64,000 nucleotides of DNA from an uncultured Acetatifactor sp. (GCA_944384205.1 CALWSL010000004.1:62001-126000), one strand, 5' to 3'. Counted from the first letter of the stretch, positions 36,095 to 46,788 are shown. Notes: a model not told the origin generated them from the letters alone. Program-made: numbers and translations.

Positions 36095-36736
36095 ATGATA
36101 GTTGATGAGAGAATGTCTGCCTTTATCGATTCGCTGGATAGAGGCAACACTCCTTTTTTGGATGAAATTGAAAAATCCGCTGTAGAAACGCAGGTTCCCG
36201 TTATTCGCAAATCCATGCAGAGCCTGTTGAAGTTTCTGTTAGCGTACGCAAAGCCGAAGAACATCCTCGAGGTAGGAACTGCTGTCGGCTTTTCTGCGTT
36301 ATTGATGAGTGAATATGCGCCGGAAGGCTGTCATATCACTACGATTGAAAAATATGAGAAGCGAATCCCCATTGCAAGGGAGAATTTTAAGCGTGCCGGA
36401 AAAGAGGACAGCATTACGCTGCTGGAAGGAGATGCTACGGAAATTCTGCATGAGTTGCAGGGCACTTATGATATGATTTTCATGGACGCCGCAAAGGGAC
36501 AGTACATTCATTTCCTGCCGGATATCCTGCGTCTTTTGCCCGCCGGAGGACTGCTGATATCGGATAATGTGTTACAGGACGGAGACGTCATCGAGTCACG
36601 TTTTGCAGTGACCCGCCGCAACCGTACGATTCACGCCAGAATGCGGGAGTATCTCTATGAGCTGAAGCATAATCCCTGTCTTGAAACTGCCATTCTGCCT
36701 GTCGGGGACGGTGTGACGCTGAGTACGAAACTATGA
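36095..36736 (+). CDS. trmR: tRNA 5-hydroxyuridine methyltransferase TrmR / O-methyltransferase
   Basis: A 213-residue class I SAM O-methyltransferase (family 3). Motifs: ILEVGTAVGFSALLMSEYAPEG for SAM binding, YDMIFMDAAKGQYIHFLPD with the metal-binding Asp, and LISDNVLQDGDV. In Bacillus, TrmR (YrrM) methylates 5-hydroxyuridine at position 34 of tRNA to give mo5U, using the hydroxyl installed by TrhP. The next gene is a TrhP-like U32 protein, which supports this assignment over a small-molecule methyltransferase. Confidence 0.85.
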   Translation: MIVDERMSAFIDSLDRGNTPFLDEIEKSAVETQVPVIRKSMQSLLKFLLAYAKPKNILEVGTAVGFSALLMSEYAPEGCHITTIEKYEKRIPIARENFKRAGKEDSITLLEGDATEILHELQGTYDMIFMDAAKGQYIHFLPDILRLLPAGGLLISDNVLQDGDVIESRFAVTRRNRTIHARMREYLYELKHNPCLETAILPVGDGVTLSTKL

Positions 36737-36751
36737 TTATAGGAGAATGAA

Positions 36752-38104
36752 ATGGAACGGAAGAAGCCGGAATTACTGATACCAGCCAGCAGTCTGGAGG
36801 TTTTGAAAACTGCGGTCATCTTTGGCGCAGATGCGGTATACATTGGCGGAGAAGCCTTTGGACTGCGGGCAAAAGCAAAGAATTTTTCCATGGAAGAGAT
36901 GGCGGAGGGGATTGCCTTTGCCCATGCTCATAAGGTAAAGGTGTATGTGACCGCCAATATTCTTGCCCACAATGATGATTTGGAGGGAGCTGCAGCATAT
37001 TTTGAGGAATTAAAAAATATGAAGCCTGACGCGCCGGATGCGCTGATTATTTCAGACCCAGGCATGTTTACCATTGCGAGGGAGGTATGGGAGGACGTTG
37101 AAATCCATATTTCCACCCAGGCGAACAATACCAACTACCAGACCTATCTGTTCTGGTGGAAGATGGGGGCAAAGCGCGTGGTGTCCGCGAGAGAACTGTC
37201 CCTGAAGGAAATCTGTGAAATTCGCGACCACATTCCTGCGGAGATGGAGATTGAGAGCTTTGTTCACGGAGCCATGTGTATCTCTTATTCGGGGCGCTGC
37301 CTTTTGAGCAATTACTTTACGGGCAGAGACGCCAATCAGGGAGCCTGTACCCATCCCTGCCGCTGGAAATATGCCGTGGTGGAGGAAAAAAGACCGGGCG
37401 AATACCTCCCTGTTTACGAGAATGAGCGGGGAACCTATATTTTTAACTCCAAGGATTTGTGCATGATTGAGTATCTTCCTGAGATTGTGGCGGCGGGCAT
37501 TGACAGTCTGAAAATCGAGGGGCGCATGAAAACTGCGCTGTATGTGGCAACGGTGGCGAGAACCTACCGCAAAGCCATTGATGATTATTTTACCTCTGAG
37601 GAAACCTATCGCGCCAACATGGACTGGTACAAGGCGGAGATTTCCAAGTGCACCTATCGAAAGTTTACCACGGGCTTTTATTTTGGAAAGCCTGATGAAA
37701 ATACCCAGATTTATGACAATAATACCTATGTAAATGAATATATTTATCTTGGCATTATAGAGGAAATACGGGAACATGCTGTGATAGAGCAGGCTGCAGC
37801 AAAGCAGGACGGCGGGGGCGTACAGCCACAGAATGTCTCCGTGGAGCGGACACTTGCCCGTACCACGCAGCGCAACAAGTTTTCCGTGGGAGAGACGATT
37901 GAAATCATGAAGCCGGACGGGACGAATCAGCTCACGGAGGTGCTTGCCATGTACAACGGCGAGCTGGAACCGGTGGAGAGCTGTCCCCATTCCAGGCAGG
38001 TAATCTGGCTGGAGCTTTCAAAGCAGCCGGAGAGATATGATATTTTGCGCAAAAAAGCCGACAACGGTACAAACAGTAGGAAAAGGAGTAGTAACGATGA
38101 GTGA
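36752..38104 (+). CDS. trhP: U32 family protein TrhP, tRNA uridine-34 hydroxylation
   Basis: A 450-residue U32-family protein. TrhP uses prephenate-dependent chemistry to hydroxylate U34 of tRNA. Motifs: [26 protein letters not shown] (N-terminal barrel), [35 protein letters not shown] with the conserved cysteines (split in text by me: [13 protein letters not shown] and ACTHPCRW), and IEGRMKT. It lies 15 bases after trmR, giving a complete two-step mo5U34 pathway. Its last 8 bases overlap the first codons of the GS-III gene. Confidence 0.88.
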   Translation: MERKKPELLIPASSLEVLKTAVIFGADAVYIGGEAFGLRAKAKNFSMEEMAEGIAFAHAHKVKVYVTANILAHNDDLEGAAAYFEELKNMKPDAPDALIISDPGMFTIAREVWEDVEIHISTQANNTNYQTYLFWWKMGAKRVVSARELSLKEICEIRDHIPAEMEIESFVHGAMCISYSGRCLLSNYFTGRDANQGACTHPCRWKYAVVEEKRPGEYLPVYENERGTYIFNSKDLCMIEYLPEIVAAGIDSLKIEGRMKTALYVATVARTYRKAIDDYFTSEETYRANMDWYKAEISKCTYRKFTTGFYFGKPDENTQIYDNNTYVNEYIYLGIIEEIREHAVIEQAAAKQDGGGVQPQNVSVERTLARTTQRNKFSVGETIEIMKPDGTNQLTEVLAMYNGELEPVESCPHSRQVIWLELSKQPERYDILRKKADNGTNSRKRSSNDE

Positions 38105-40208
38105 GGCATTCAATGTAGAGGAAATTTTTGCCAGCAAGGTATTTACCCTTGGCAAAATGAAGGAAAGACTGCCGAAAGGTATCTATAAAGAGGTGGTACA
38201 GGTTATGGATCAGGGCGGAGAGCTGTCACTGGCAACTGCCGATGTGGTAGCGAAAGCAATGAAGGACTGGGCGGTGGAAAACGGCGCCACCCATTATACG
38301 CACTGGTTCCAGCCTTTGACGGGTATTACGGCAGAGAAGCATGACGCCTTTGTGACCCATCCTGACGAAAGCGGCAGAATGATTATGGAGTTTTCCGGTA
38401 AGGAGCTGATTAAAGGCGAACCCGATGCTTCCTCCTTCCCCTCCGGCGGTCTGCGTGCCACCTTTGAGGCGAGAGGCTATACCACATGGGATATCACATC
38501 CCCTGCATTTATCAAGGAGACGGCTACAGGTCCGACCCTGTGCATTCCCACGGCATTCTGTTCTTATACGGGAGAGGCTTTGGATAAAAAAACACCGCTG
38601 CTTCGTTCCATGGAAGCGCTGAGCAAACAGGCAATCAGAATTGTCCGTCTGTTTGGCAATACAACGGCAAAAAAAGTAGTGCCGTCTGTGGGTGCAGAGC
38701 AGGAATATTTTCTTGTGGATGCGAAAAAAGCATTGCAGAGAGAGGATATTATTTTTTCCGGCAGAACCCTGTTTGGCGCGCCTGCGCCTAAGGGTCAGGA
38801 GATGGATGACCATTATTTCGGCGTCATCAGAGAGCGTGTGGGTGGTTTTATGCACGATGTCAATATCGAGCTTTGGAAGCTGGGCGTGACCGCCAAGACA
38901 CAGCACAATGAGGCTGCCCCTGCACAGCATGAGGTAGCTCCGATTTACGAGTCCGCCAATGTGGCAGTCGACCATAATCAGCTTGTGATGGAAACCTTGA
39001 AACGTGTGGCAGGAAAGCATGGCTTGCGCTGTATGCTGCACGAGAAGCCTTTTGCGGGCGTGAACGGTTCCGGGAAGCACAATAACTGGTCCATTACCAC
39101 GGATGACGGCGTGAATCTGTTGGAGCCGGGTCAGACCCCCAATGAAAATATCCAGTTCCTTCTGGTACTGGCTTGTATTATGAAAGCGGTAGACACCCAT
39201 GCGGATTTGCTCAGACAGAGCGCGTCCAATGTGGGTAATGACCATAGATTAGGGGGTTACGAGGCGCCCCCTGCGATTATTTCCATTTTCTTAGGCGAGC
39301 AGCTTGAGGATGTGGTAGAGCAGTTGGTGGAGACAGGAAAAGCAGACTCTTTGAAGGAAGGCGGTGTGCTGAGAACCGGTGTATCCACTCTGCCCGATTT
39401 TGTAAAGGATGCGACAGACCGCAACCGTACTTCTCCCTTTGCTTTCACCGGTAATAAATTTGAGTTCCGTATGGTAGGAAGCGAGGATTCTATCGGAAGT
39501 CCTAACACAATCCTGAACGCCATCGTTGCGGAGGCTTTCTGCGAGGCGGCAGACAGACTGGAACATGCGGAGAATTTTGAACTTGCGGTACATGACTTGA
39601 TTAAGGAATATATGACGAAGCACCAGAGAATTATTTTTAACGGCAACGGCTATGCAAAGGAATGGGAGGAGGAAGCGGCAAGACGAGGACTTCCCAATAT
39701 TCCTTCCATGGTGGAGGCGGTTGGCACGCTGACCACGGAGAAAGCAATCAGGCTGTTTGAAAAGTTTGGAATCTTTACGGAAGCAGAGCTGCATTCTCGC
39801 GCAGAGGTTTTGTATGAAACCTATGCAAAGACTATCAATATCGAGGCGCTGACCATGATTGATATGGCAAATAAGCAGATTATTCCTGCGGTAATGCGTT
39901 TCAGCAAATCTCTTGCAGATACCGTTGTGGCAGTTCAGGCGGCAGGCGGAGATGCAACGGCGCCTTCCAAGCTTCTGAAAACAATTACGACAATCCTGTC
40001 AGAAATGCAGGCTGCGGCAGAGCATCTGCAGGAGGTGGAGAAAACCGCTTCCGCTATGAAAGAGGGCAAGGAGCAGGCATTTTATTACAAAGAGAGCGTT
40101 GTCACTGCAATGAACGACCTGCGCAGACCCGCTGACGAGTTAGAGAAGCTGGTAGATAAGGAGTACTGGCCTTTCCCTACCTATGCAGATTTGCTGTTCG
40201 AGGTGTAA
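38097..40208 (+). CDS. glnN: Type III glutamine synthetase, copy 1
   Basis: A 703-residue GS-III enzyme (ATP + glutamate + ammonia to glutamine), forming large dodecamers. Motifs: [32 protein letters not shown] with a metal-binding Glu pair, [36 protein letters not shown], and the ATP-site [20 protein letters not shown]. The start at 38097 has an AAAGGAG site and overlaps the trhP stop, so this copy is probably transcribed with the tRNA-modification genes and lacks its own nitrogen leader. It is highly similar to the next gene but diverges in the last ~120 residues. Confidence 0.95.
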   Translation: MSEAFNVEEIFASKVFTLGKMKERLPKGIYKEVVQVMDQGGELSLATADVVAKAMKDWAVENGATHYTHWFQPLTGITAEKHDAFVTHPDESGRMIMEFSGKELIKGEPDASSFPSGGLRATFEARGYTTWDITSPAFIKETATGPTLCIPTAFCSYTGEALDKKTPLLRSMEALSKQAIRIVRLFGNTTAKKVVPSVGAEQEYFLVDAKKALQREDIIFSGRTLFGAPAPKGQEMDDHYFGVIRERVGGFMHDVNIELWKLGVTAKTQHNEAAPAQHEVAPIYESANVAVDHNQLVMETLKRVAGKHGLRCMLHEKPFAGVNGSGKHNNWSITTDDGVNLLEPGQTPNENIQFLLVLACIMKAVDTHADLLRQSASNVGNDHRLGGYEAPPAIISIFLGEQLEDVVEQLVETGKADSLKEGGVLRTGVSTLPDFVKDATDRNRTSPFAFTGNKFEFRMVGSEDSIGSPNTILNAIVAEAFCEAADRLEHAENFELAVHDLIKEYMTKHQRIIFNGNGYAKEWEEEAARRGLPNIPSMVEAVGTLTTEKAIRLFEKFGIFTEAELHSRAEVLYETYAKTINIEALTMIDMANKQIIPAVMRFSKSLADTVVAVQAAGGDATAPSKLLKTITTILSEMQAAAEHLQEVEKTASAMKEGKEQAFYYKESVVTAMNDLRRPADELEKLVDKEYWPFPTYADLLFEV

Positions 40209-40251
40209 AAGGGTTTCTTTTAACTGAGGAAAAAATTTTTTAAATTAGGTA

Positions 40252-40279
40252 TTGCATTTTTAAAAAAATGATGTATAGT
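40252..40279 (+). promoter_or_regulatory. Promoter of glutamine synthetase copy 2
   Basis: TTGCAT at 40252-40257 and TATAGT at 40274-40279, spacing 16. The upstream block (40236-40256) is almost identical to that of the tRNA-Gln promoter at 44455-44476. Confidence 0.7.
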
Positions 40280-40290
40280 ATAGAACCATA

Positions 40291-40428
40291 GAGAGGGAAC
40301 TCTCATAAGTGAATAGGATTTTTTGAAAAACGAAGGCGTTTACACAGATAGTGTAGCGCCTTTTTTGTGTGGCGGCGAAGGAAATGCTTCGTGGAATGTG
40401 AGCTTTACAGCCGGCTCTTCAAAAAATC
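40291..40428 (+). promoter_or_regulatory. Structured leader of glutamine synthetase copy 2
   Basis: The leader contains a small hairpin (40291-40304), a terminator-like hairpin (40333-40362, bulged stem, followed by T6 at 40361-40366), and a hairpin with a 6-base loop (40376-40391). An 11-base segment, 40317-40327, is perfectly complementary to 40418-40428 and would enclose both inner hairpins; the downstream strand can alternatively form a local hairpin before the ribosome site (40441-40446). This suggests transcription antitermination responding to nitrogen, possibly by an ANTAR protein. Confidence 0.6.
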
Positions 40429-40454
40429 GAAAAGAGAGACAGGAGGATTAGTGT

Positions 40455-42566
40455 ATGTGTGAAGTTTTGAATGTGGAAGAGATTTTTGCAAGTAAAGTGT
40501 TCACGTTGGGTAAGATGAAGGAAAGATTACCGAAGAACGTGTACAAAGAAGTCAAAAGAATTATGGACAAAGGCGGCGAGTTGTCCTTGGCAACCGCAGA
40601 TGTTGTTGCAAAGGCAATGAAGGATTGGGCGGTAGAAAACGGAGCAACCCACTATACTCACTGGTTCCAGCCTTTGACCGGAATCACGGCAGAAAAGCAT
40701 GATTCATTCGTAACACATCCCGATGAAGAAGGAAAGATGATTATGGAGTTTTCCGGCAAGGAGCTGATTAAGGGCGAGCCTGATGCTTCTTCCTTCCCCT
40801 CCGGTGGTCTTCGTGCTACTTTTGAGGCGAGAGGTTATACTGCATGGGATATCACTTCCCCCGCATTCCTGAAAGAAGATGCTACCGGCGTTATCCTTTG
40901 CATTCCTACCGCGTTCTGCTCCTATAAAGGAGAGGCGCTGGATAAAAAAACACCGCTGCTTCGTTCCATGGAAGCAATCAGCGAGCAGGCGCTTCGTATT
41001 GTCCGTCTGTTTGGCAACACTGAGGCTACCAAGGTGGTAGCAAGCGTGGGACCCGAGCAGGAATACTTCCTGGTAGACAGAGAGAAATATCTGAAACGTG
41101 AAGATTTGATTTTTGCAGGACGCACCCTTTTTGGTGCACCCGCTCCTAAGGGACAGGAGCTTGAGGATCACTACTTCGGTACTATCCGCGAGAGAATCGG
41201 TTCTTATATGAAAGACTTAAACGTAGAGCTGTGGAAATTAGGTGTTACCGCAAAGACCCAGCACAACGAGGTTGCTCCTGCACAGCACGAGCTGGCTCCC
41301 ATTTATGAGACGGCAAACATTGCGGTTGACCACAACCAGCTTGTTATGGAGACCATGAAAAAGGTAGCAGGACGCCATGGCATGACCTGTCTGCTTCATG
41401 AGAAGCCTTTCGCAGGCGTGAATGGTTCCGGTAAACACAACAACTGGTCTTTGGGTACCGACAACGGTGTGAACCTGCTTGATCCCGGCGATACTCCCAA
41501 CGAAAATATCCAGTTCCTGCTGGTACTGGCTTGTATCCTGAAAGCGGTTGATACTCATGCCGATTTGCTTCGTCAGAGTGCATCTGATGTAGGAAACGAC
41601 CACAGACTTGGAGCAAACGAGGCGCCGCCTGCAATTATTTCCGTATTCCTTGGCGAGCAGCTTGAGGATGTTGTAAAGCAGTTGGTTGAGACCGGTGAGG
41701 CTACTCACTCCATTCAGGGCGGTAAATTGCTGACAGGTGTATCTACTCTGCCTGATTTGAATAAAGATGCAACGGATCGTAACAGAACTTCACCGTTTGC
41801 TTTCACAGGAAACAAATTTGAGTTCCGTATGGTAGGCAGCTCCGATTCTATCGCAAGCCCGAACACCACATTGAATGCTATCGTTGCAGAAGCTTTCTGC
41901 GAGGCAGCAGACATTTTGGAGAAAGCTGATGATTTCGATGTTGCAGTACATGATTTAATTAAGAAATATCTGACCGAGCATCAGAGAATTATTTTCAACG
42001 GCAACGGCTATTCCGATGAATGGGTGGCAGAAGCTGAGAGACGCGGACTTCCTAACATCAAGTCCATGGTAGAGGCTTCCGCAACTCTGACCACTGATAA
42101 GGCTATTAAGCTGTTTGAGAAATTTGGTATCTTTACCAAAGCTGAGTTGGAATCCCGCGAGGAGGTTCTGTATGAAACCTATGCCAAGACAATCAATATT
42201 GAAGCACTGACAATGATTGATATGGCAAAGAAACAGATTCTTCCCGCAGTTATCAAATATACAAAATCTCTTGCAGATACCGTTATCGCGGTAAAAGAAG
42301 CAGGTGCGGACGCATCCGTTCAGGCGGAAGCTTTGAGCGAGGTATCCGGCAAGCTTGCTGAAGCGAAGAAAGCATTGGCTGTACTGGAAGAGAAGGTTGC
42401 TAAGGCTGGAACCATTGAATGCCAGAAAGAGCTTGCATTCTTCTTCAAGGATGAAGTTTTTGAAGCAATGAACGCTTTGAGAACTCCTGTAGATGAGCTG
42501 GAAATGCTGGTTGATAAGAGTGTATGGCCGATTCCTACCTATGGCGATTTGATTTTTGAAGTTTAA
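40455..42566 (+). CDS. glnN: Type III glutamine synthetase, copy 2
   Basis: A 703-residue GS-III with the same motifs as copy 1: [46 protein letters not shown] and [20 protein letters not shown]. The two proteins are of equal length and near-identical over the core; they differ mainly near residues 590-680. Unlike copy 1 it has its own promoter, a long hairpin leader and an AGGAGG site, so it is the likely nitrogen-regulated form. Codon choice is also slightly different: more A/T-ending optimal codons than copy 1, suggesting stronger expression. Confidence 0.95.
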   Translation: MCEVLNVEEIFASKVFTLGKMKERLPKNVYKEVKRIMDKGGELSLATADVVAKAMKDWAVENGATHYTHWFQPLTGITAEKHDSFVTHPDEEGKMIMEFSGKELIKGEPDASSFPSGGLRATFEARGYTAWDITSPAFLKEDATGVILCIPTAFCSYKGEALDKKTPLLRSMEAISEQALRIVRLFGNTEATKVVASVGPEQEYFLVDREKYLKREDLIFAGRTLFGAPAPKGQELEDHYFGTIRERIGSYMKDLNVELWKLGVTAKTQHNEVAPAQHELAPIYETANIAVDHNQLVMETMKKVAGRHGMTCLLHEKPFAGVNGSGKHNNWSLGTDNGVNLLDPGDTPNENIQFLLVLACILKAVDTHADLLRQSASDVGNDHRLGANEAPPAIISVFLGEQLEDVVKQLVETGEATHSIQGGKLLTGVSTLPDLNKDATDRNRTSPFAFTGNKFEFRMVGSSDSIASPNTTLNAIVAEAFCEAADILEKADDFDVAVHDLIKKYLTEHQRIIFNGNGYSDEWVAEAERRGLPNIKSMVEASATLTTDKAIKLFEKFGIFTKAELESREEVLYETYAKTINIEALTMIDMAKKQILPAVIKYTKSLADTVIAVKEAGADASVQAEALSEVSGKLAEAKKALAVLEEKVAKAGTIECQKELAFFFKDEVFEAMNALRTPVDELEMLVDKSVWPIPTYGDLIFEV

Positions 42567-42601
42567 TTTGCCCGTTACTTTTCCTTTATCATCATATGAC
42601 G

Positions 42602-42633
42602 GAACCTGTGTCCTCCGGGATGCAGGTTCTTTT
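42602..42633 (+). terminator. Rho-independent terminator after glutamine synthetase copy 2
   Basis: A 12-bp stem with wobble pairs (42602-42613 with 42618-42629), TCCG loop and four T. Confidence 0.85.
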
Positions 42634-42653
42634 ATGTACAAAATTATATTTGG

Positions 42654-42681
42654 TTGAAAAAGACGCAAAATATGATATGAT
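42654..42681 (+). promoter_or_regulatory. Promoter of the GtrII-like gene
   Basis: TTGAAA at 42654-42659 and TATGAT at 42676-42681 with 16-base spacing, 36 bases before the start codon. Confidence 0.6.
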
Positions 42682-42717
42682 TTTGTAGAAGACTTATTTT
42701 GGGACAGGTTTGAAAAT

Positions 42718-44403
42718 ATGAAGAGATTACTGAGTGATGTCAAAGTTTTCTGCCAGTGTAAGGCTTATGTAATTGGGCTGACACTGCTTGCGGTATGCGC
42801 TTATGGCTACGCGGTTACCCATTATGCAATCGGAATGGATGATACGGTGATTCCCCTGTATTTTGAGGAGGGACTGGCGCCTTATGTGGGCAGATGGAGC
42901 TTGTTTGTCCTTAACAAAATTTTTCATATTGCGGATTTTGTACCCTGGATGGTGGAGCTGGTCAGTGTGCTGATTCTGATGCTGTCCGTTACCCTGTGGT
43001 GCGTGCTGTGGAAACGGATTTGTGAGCCGCGGATTGTGCTTCCTGCATGGAGCTATGTCTTTGTGGCGGGAATTTTTCTGTCCTGCCCGCTGATTAGTGA
43101 GGTGTTTGTTTTTTATCTGCATAACGGCATCTGTCTGGGCTACGGTGTGGTCGCACTTGCGCTGCTTTGCCTTATGAACGGCTTATCGCTGAAAAAATCA
43201 CGAAAGTACCGTTTGGGACAACTGGTGTTGTCGGCGGTGCTGGCTGCCGTTGCTATGGGATTTTATGAGTCTTTTCTCATCGTGTATATTATGGGCGCGG
43301 TGATGTGCTTTTTCCTGATTCGCAGATTTTATGGGAAAAAGGATGGAGATTCTGAATATTCGTCGAAGCTGCTTTCCTGGATAGGGAGCGGAGTTTTGAT
43401 TGTTTTGGCGGGGCTGATGATTCGCACGGTGGTGCTGGCGGTTTTAAAGGCGGTGTACCATTTGGAAGAGCTTGGTCGCTATGATGTGCTGTACCGCAGT
43501 CTGTTCGGTGATGTTTTCACAGCGGAAGGCGAGCTGGTGATGACGCTGAAACGCTTTTTTGTGAAATATTATGTAAATGCCATTGTGTATCTGCCGATTG
43601 CGGTGCTGGTATTTGCGCTGGCGTTTCTCGGAATTTATTCGCTGTACCACGGCATTCAGAGAAAGGATATTCTGCTGCCGGTATGTACAGCTGCGCTGGT
43701 GGTGCTTCCTGTTTTTATGAGCCTTGTGGAAGGCTTGGCAACAAGATATCGTTCTGCCCAGTATGTGCCTGTTGTGGGTGCCTTTGCCGTGCTTTTGGCA
43801 ATGCTGGAGTTTCGTCTGCATAAGCTGCCGAAATGGGTTCCTGCGCTGGGTGCTGTGTGTATGGGAGTGCTTCTTTTTAACCAGTGTACGGATATGAATA
43901 AGTGGTTTTATCTGGATGTTTTGAAATATCAGGATGCAAAGGAGGTTATGAGCCGGATTGCTTATGATTTGGAAAAAGAATGCGATATCTCAAAGCCCAT
44001 TGTGTTCCGGGGGGCGTATACTGTTCCCTATGAGATTTCTGAGGATGCCTATGTCAGCTTTTCTTCACCGCAGTATCAGTGGATTTGCAGGCTGACGGAC
44101 TGGCTGGACCCTCATTTGAAGGAGAAATTCTTTGCGGAAAACGGACAGGGCTATGTCTTTGCGGAGACTCCTGTGGTGTCCACCCTGCAATGGGGCGTTA
44201 CTGCCTTTGACGGCACTTCCGGGCAGCTTATAGAGTTTTGGAAGATGCACGGATACGATGATTTCCGCTGTGAGACGGATTTAGATGTGATAGAGGATGC
44301 GGAGCGGATTCGCAAGGAGGAAAATATGCCCGGATATCCGAAAGCGGGATATATTAAGGAATGTGACGATTATATCATTGTAAATTTTTCGGATGCAGAG
44401 TAA
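42718..44403 (+). CDS. GtrII-like glucosyltransferase membrane protein
   Basis: A 561-residue integral membrane protein with about ten membrane helices and a ~170-residue extracellular C-terminal domain. The first external loop has HYAIGMDDTVIPLYFEEG and later YVGRWSLFVLNKIF; the paired Asp after helix 1 and the GRW motif match the GtrII/GT-C glucosyltransferase family, which uses polyprenyl-phosphate sugars to decorate surface glycans outside the membrane. It has its own promoter. Donor and acceptor are unknown. It resembles the DUF6056-like protein at 24575 in general plan. Confidence 0.7.
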   Translation: MKRLLSDVKVFCQCKAYVIGLTLLAVCAYGYAVTHYAIGMDDTVIPLYFEEGLAPYVGRWSLFVLNKIFHIADFVPWMVELVSVLILMLSVTLWCVLWKRICEPRIVLPAWSYVFVAGIFLSCPLISEVFVFYLHNGICLGYGVVALALLCLMNGLSLKKSRKYRLGQLVLSAVLAAVAMGFYESFLIVYIMGAVMCFFLIRRFYGKKDGDSEYSSKLLSWIGSGVLIVLAGLMIRTVVLAVLKAVYHLEELGRYDVLYRSLFGDVFTAEGELVMTLKRFFVKYYVNAIVYLPIAVLVFALAFLGIYSLYHGIQRKDILLPVCTAALVVLPVFMSLVEGLATRYRSAQYVPVVGAFAVLLAMLEFRLHKLPKWVPALGAVCMGVLLFNQCTDMNKWFYLDVLKYQDAKEVMSRIAYDLEKECDISKPIVFRGAYTVPYEISEDAYVSFSSPQYQWICRLTDWLDPHLKEKFFAENGQGYVFAETPVVSTLQWGVTAFDGTSGQLIEFWKMHGYDDFRCETDLDVIEDAERIRKEENMPGYPKAGYIKECDDYIIVNFSDAE

Positions 44404-44471
44404 TTATGGAAGAGGAATTGTACCTATTGCGTAAATTATTTCAAAAAAAATTTATTTTTTAAATTAGGGTA

Positions 44472-44500
44472 TTGCAAAATGGAAAAACATCATGTATAAT
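44472..44500 (+). promoter_or_regulatory. Promoter of tRNA-Gln
   Basis: TTGCAA at 44472-44477 and a perfect TATAAT at 44495-44500, spacing 17. Positions 44455-44476 repeat, with one inserted G, the block upstream of glutamine synthetase copy 2. Confidence 0.85.
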
Positions 44501-44519
44501 ACATCAAGTAATAAGAAAT

Positions 44520-44591
44520 AGCGCTATCGCCAAACGGTAAGGCAACGGACTCTGACTCCGTCATTTCAAGGTTCGAATCCTTGTAGCGCTG
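44520..44591 (+). tRNA. tRNA-Gln (anticodon CUG)
   Basis: A 72-base cloverleaf. The acceptor stem pairs agcgcta (44520-44526) with tagcgct (44584-44590); discriminator G 44591. The anticodon arm is acgga-ctctgac-tccgt, anticodon CTG, reading CAG. The T arm has ttcgaat. No CCA is encoded. It is a single tRNA gene with its own promoter and terminator, not part of a cluster. Confidence 0.95.
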
Positions 44592-44596
44592 CTTTT

Positions 44597-44631
44597 AAAA
44601 TCTCATGAGCCAGTGCTTGTGAGATTTTTTT
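44597..44631 (+). terminator. Terminator of tRNA-Gln
   Basis: A 9-bp stem (44597-44605 with 44620-44628), a 14-base loop and a run of seven T. Confidence 0.85.
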
Positions 44632-44772
44632 GATTTGGGAACAGATTTTTTCTGTTTATAAAAAATTAAATATTTTCCAGTTGAAACGATACACTTTTCC
44701 TGTAGAATAGGGTAAGAAAAGGAACTGAAAATGGCAAAAAAGAACTGTTCTATTACAGTGGAAAGGAGAACA

Positions 44773-46707
44773 ATGAAACGAATAACAGTGAAACAAATTA
44801 TGGCACTGCTCCTTGCGATGGTGATAACGTGGTCCGGTGTCCCCGTAGAGATACAGGCGGAAGAACAGACAGGACAGGACGCGCCGGAACTGTGGACTTC
44901 GGAGCAGGAGGTCAATGGACTGACTACGCTGCCGGAAGACCCGGAATTTGTTAAGCTTTTGGAACAGGAGCAGGAAGGATTGCGGATGTCGTCAGTGCAA
45001 AGTCTTACAGGGGCGACCTATACGCATAATGCCCGATTCGCAGACTGCACTGTCCGCAACGGTATTGATGTGTCCTACTATCAGGGAAATATTGACTGGA
45101 ATGCGGTAAAAAGCAGCGGAGTGGAATTTGTGTTCGTCCGTGTAGGATACCGGGGCTATTCTACAGGACAGCTGGCGATGGATACAAAGGCTATGGATAA
45201 TCTGCGCGGAGCAATCAATGCAGGCTTAAAGGTGGGCGCTTATATCTTTTCTCAGGCGATTACACCGCAGGAGGCAAGGGAGGAAGCACAGTATGCTTTA
45301 AATCAGGTATCGGGATTTTCGATTTCCATGCCTATTGTGATAGATTATGAATATGCGGCAACGGGAGTGGGACGGCTTTACAATGCAAATCTCAGTCGGG
45401 AGCAGGCAACGCAAATCGTAAATACATTTTGCGAATACATCAATCAGGCGGGCTATGAACCCATGATATACGCCAACAAGAGTATGCTGGAAACCTCTCT
45501 GAATGCAGGAAGTATTCCCCATAAAATATGGCTTGCAAATTATACGACAAAGACGCAGTATCAGGGCGCTTATGAATTTTGGCAGTACTCAAGCCGCGGA
45601 ACCGTGAATGGAATCAGTGGAAACGTGGACAGCAATTTCTGGTATGATTCTGCAGAAGAAAATTATACGAAAACTATTGAAAACGGTATTTATATTATTG
45701 AATCTGCTTTGCAGAAGGACAAGGTGGTAGACGTAAACGGCGGCGTGGAGGACAACGGCGCGAACATCCAGCTTTGGACCCGTAATGATAACAGTTCCCA
45801 GAAATTTAAAGTGATGTACGAAGGGGACGGAACTTATTCCATTATGGCGCTTTGCTCCAAAAAGTATCTGGACGCAGAAAACGGCGGCAATACTCAGGGA
45901 ACTAATGTCATTCAATATCAGTCAACCAACGGCAAAAACCAGAGATGGCACATCAAGGACGAAGGAGACGGCACTTACTCTATTATTTCCGCTTCCAGCG
46001 GCTTGTATCTGGACGTCTATGACAACCGTACTGCGGACGGTACCAATATCCAGCTTTGGTTTAATACCGGCGGTAATGCACAGCGGTTCCGGTTTTTAAC
46101 CGCGACAGACAGCTCTCAGGGTGGGGACAACGAAAATCAGGATTCCCCTGAGGCAAGAAACGGGTGGTACACGGAAAACGGCAAAAAATACTGGTATGAC
46201 AACGGCGTTATGGCGCGTGACAAAGAGGCTTATGACCCGGCTTCCGACGCATGGTACTGGTTTGACGCGGACGGTACGATGGCGACGGACAAGGATGTAT
46301 TTATTCCCACGAATGCGGAACGCACCGAGGGGAAATGGGTGCGCTATGACAGCAACGGCTGGATGGTAAAAGGGGAGGATTACCGTTATGGCGGCTGGTA
46401 CTGGTTTGACCCTACTACCGGAGAGATGATGAAGGGCTTTGTCCATATTCCCGTGGTCGGCGATTCTGAGGGAAAATGGGTTTACTATGATGAAATAGAC
46501 GGACAGATGCACCATGGAGAAAGCTGCATCAACGGAAACTGGTATTATTTTGACGATTACACGGGCAAAATGGTGCACGGAGAATATCAGAGAAACGGCA
46601 ACTGGTATTATTATGATCAGATTACCGGAATCATGGCGCATGGATGGACAACCCTGCCGGATGGACGGTATGTATATTACGATGATATTACCGGAATCAG
46701 AAGATAA
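44773..46707 (+). CDS. Secreted GH25 lysozyme with ricin-type and cell-wall-binding repeats
   Basis: A 644-residue secreted muramidase. Residues 1-~29 form a signal peptide. A GH25 domain (about 97-300) begins GIDVSYYQGNIDWNAVKSSG and has the catalytic DYEYAA region and FWQYSS. About 306-440 is a ricin-B-like lectin domain with QLWTRNDNSSQKF and QLWFNTGGNAQRF (QxW repeats). Residues ~452-644 are aromatic cell-wall-binding repeats (GWYTENGKKYWYDNG, NWYYFDDYTGKM, NWYYYDQITGIM). It should cut the MurNAc-GlcNAc backbone, in wall turnover or competition. The ATG 44773 has an AAAGGAG site; the frame upstream is not conserved. Confidence 0.92.
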   Translation: MKRITVKQIMALLLAMVITWSGVPVEIQAEEQTGQDAPELWTSEQEVNGLTTLPEDPEFVKLLEQEQEGLRMSSVQSLTGATYTHNARFADCTVRNGIDVSYYQGNIDWNAVKSSGVEFVFVRVGYRGYSTGQLAMDTKAMDNLRGAINAGLKVGAYIFSQAITPQEAREEAQYALNQVSGFSISMPIVIDYEYAATGVGRLYNANLSREQATQIVNTFCEYINQAGYEPMIYANKSMLETSLNAGSIPHKIWLANYTTKTQYQGAYEFWQYSSRGTVNGISGNVDSNFWYDSAEENYTKTIENGIYIIESALQKDKVVDVNGGVEDNGANIQLWTRNDNSSQKFKVMYEGDGTYSIMALCSKKYLDAENGGNTQGTNVIQYQSTNGKNQRWHIKDEGDGTYSIISASSGLYLDVYDNRTADGTNIQLWFNTGGNAQRFRFLTATDSSQGGDNENQDSPEARNGWYTENGKKYWYDNGVMARDKEAYDPASDAWYWFDADGTMATDKDVFIPTNAERTEGKWVRYDSNGWMVKGEDYRYGGWYWFDPTTGEMMKGFVHIPVVGDSEGKWVYYDEIDGQMHHGESCINGNWYYFDDYTGKMVHGEYQRNGNWYYYDQITGIMAHGWTTLPDGRYVYYDDITGIRR

Positions 46708-46788
46708 CAAATTAGTAAAAAGCTTGTAGGAGAGTCTGTTTTGTGATATCCTGTTTTTGTATTTTTATTTTTTGAGGAGAGATTACAA

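Noticed and set aside
38226-39245. 339-codon antisense frame in glutamine synthetase 1
   Set aside because: Long but without ribosome site or recognisable protein; its length follows from codon bias of the sense gene.
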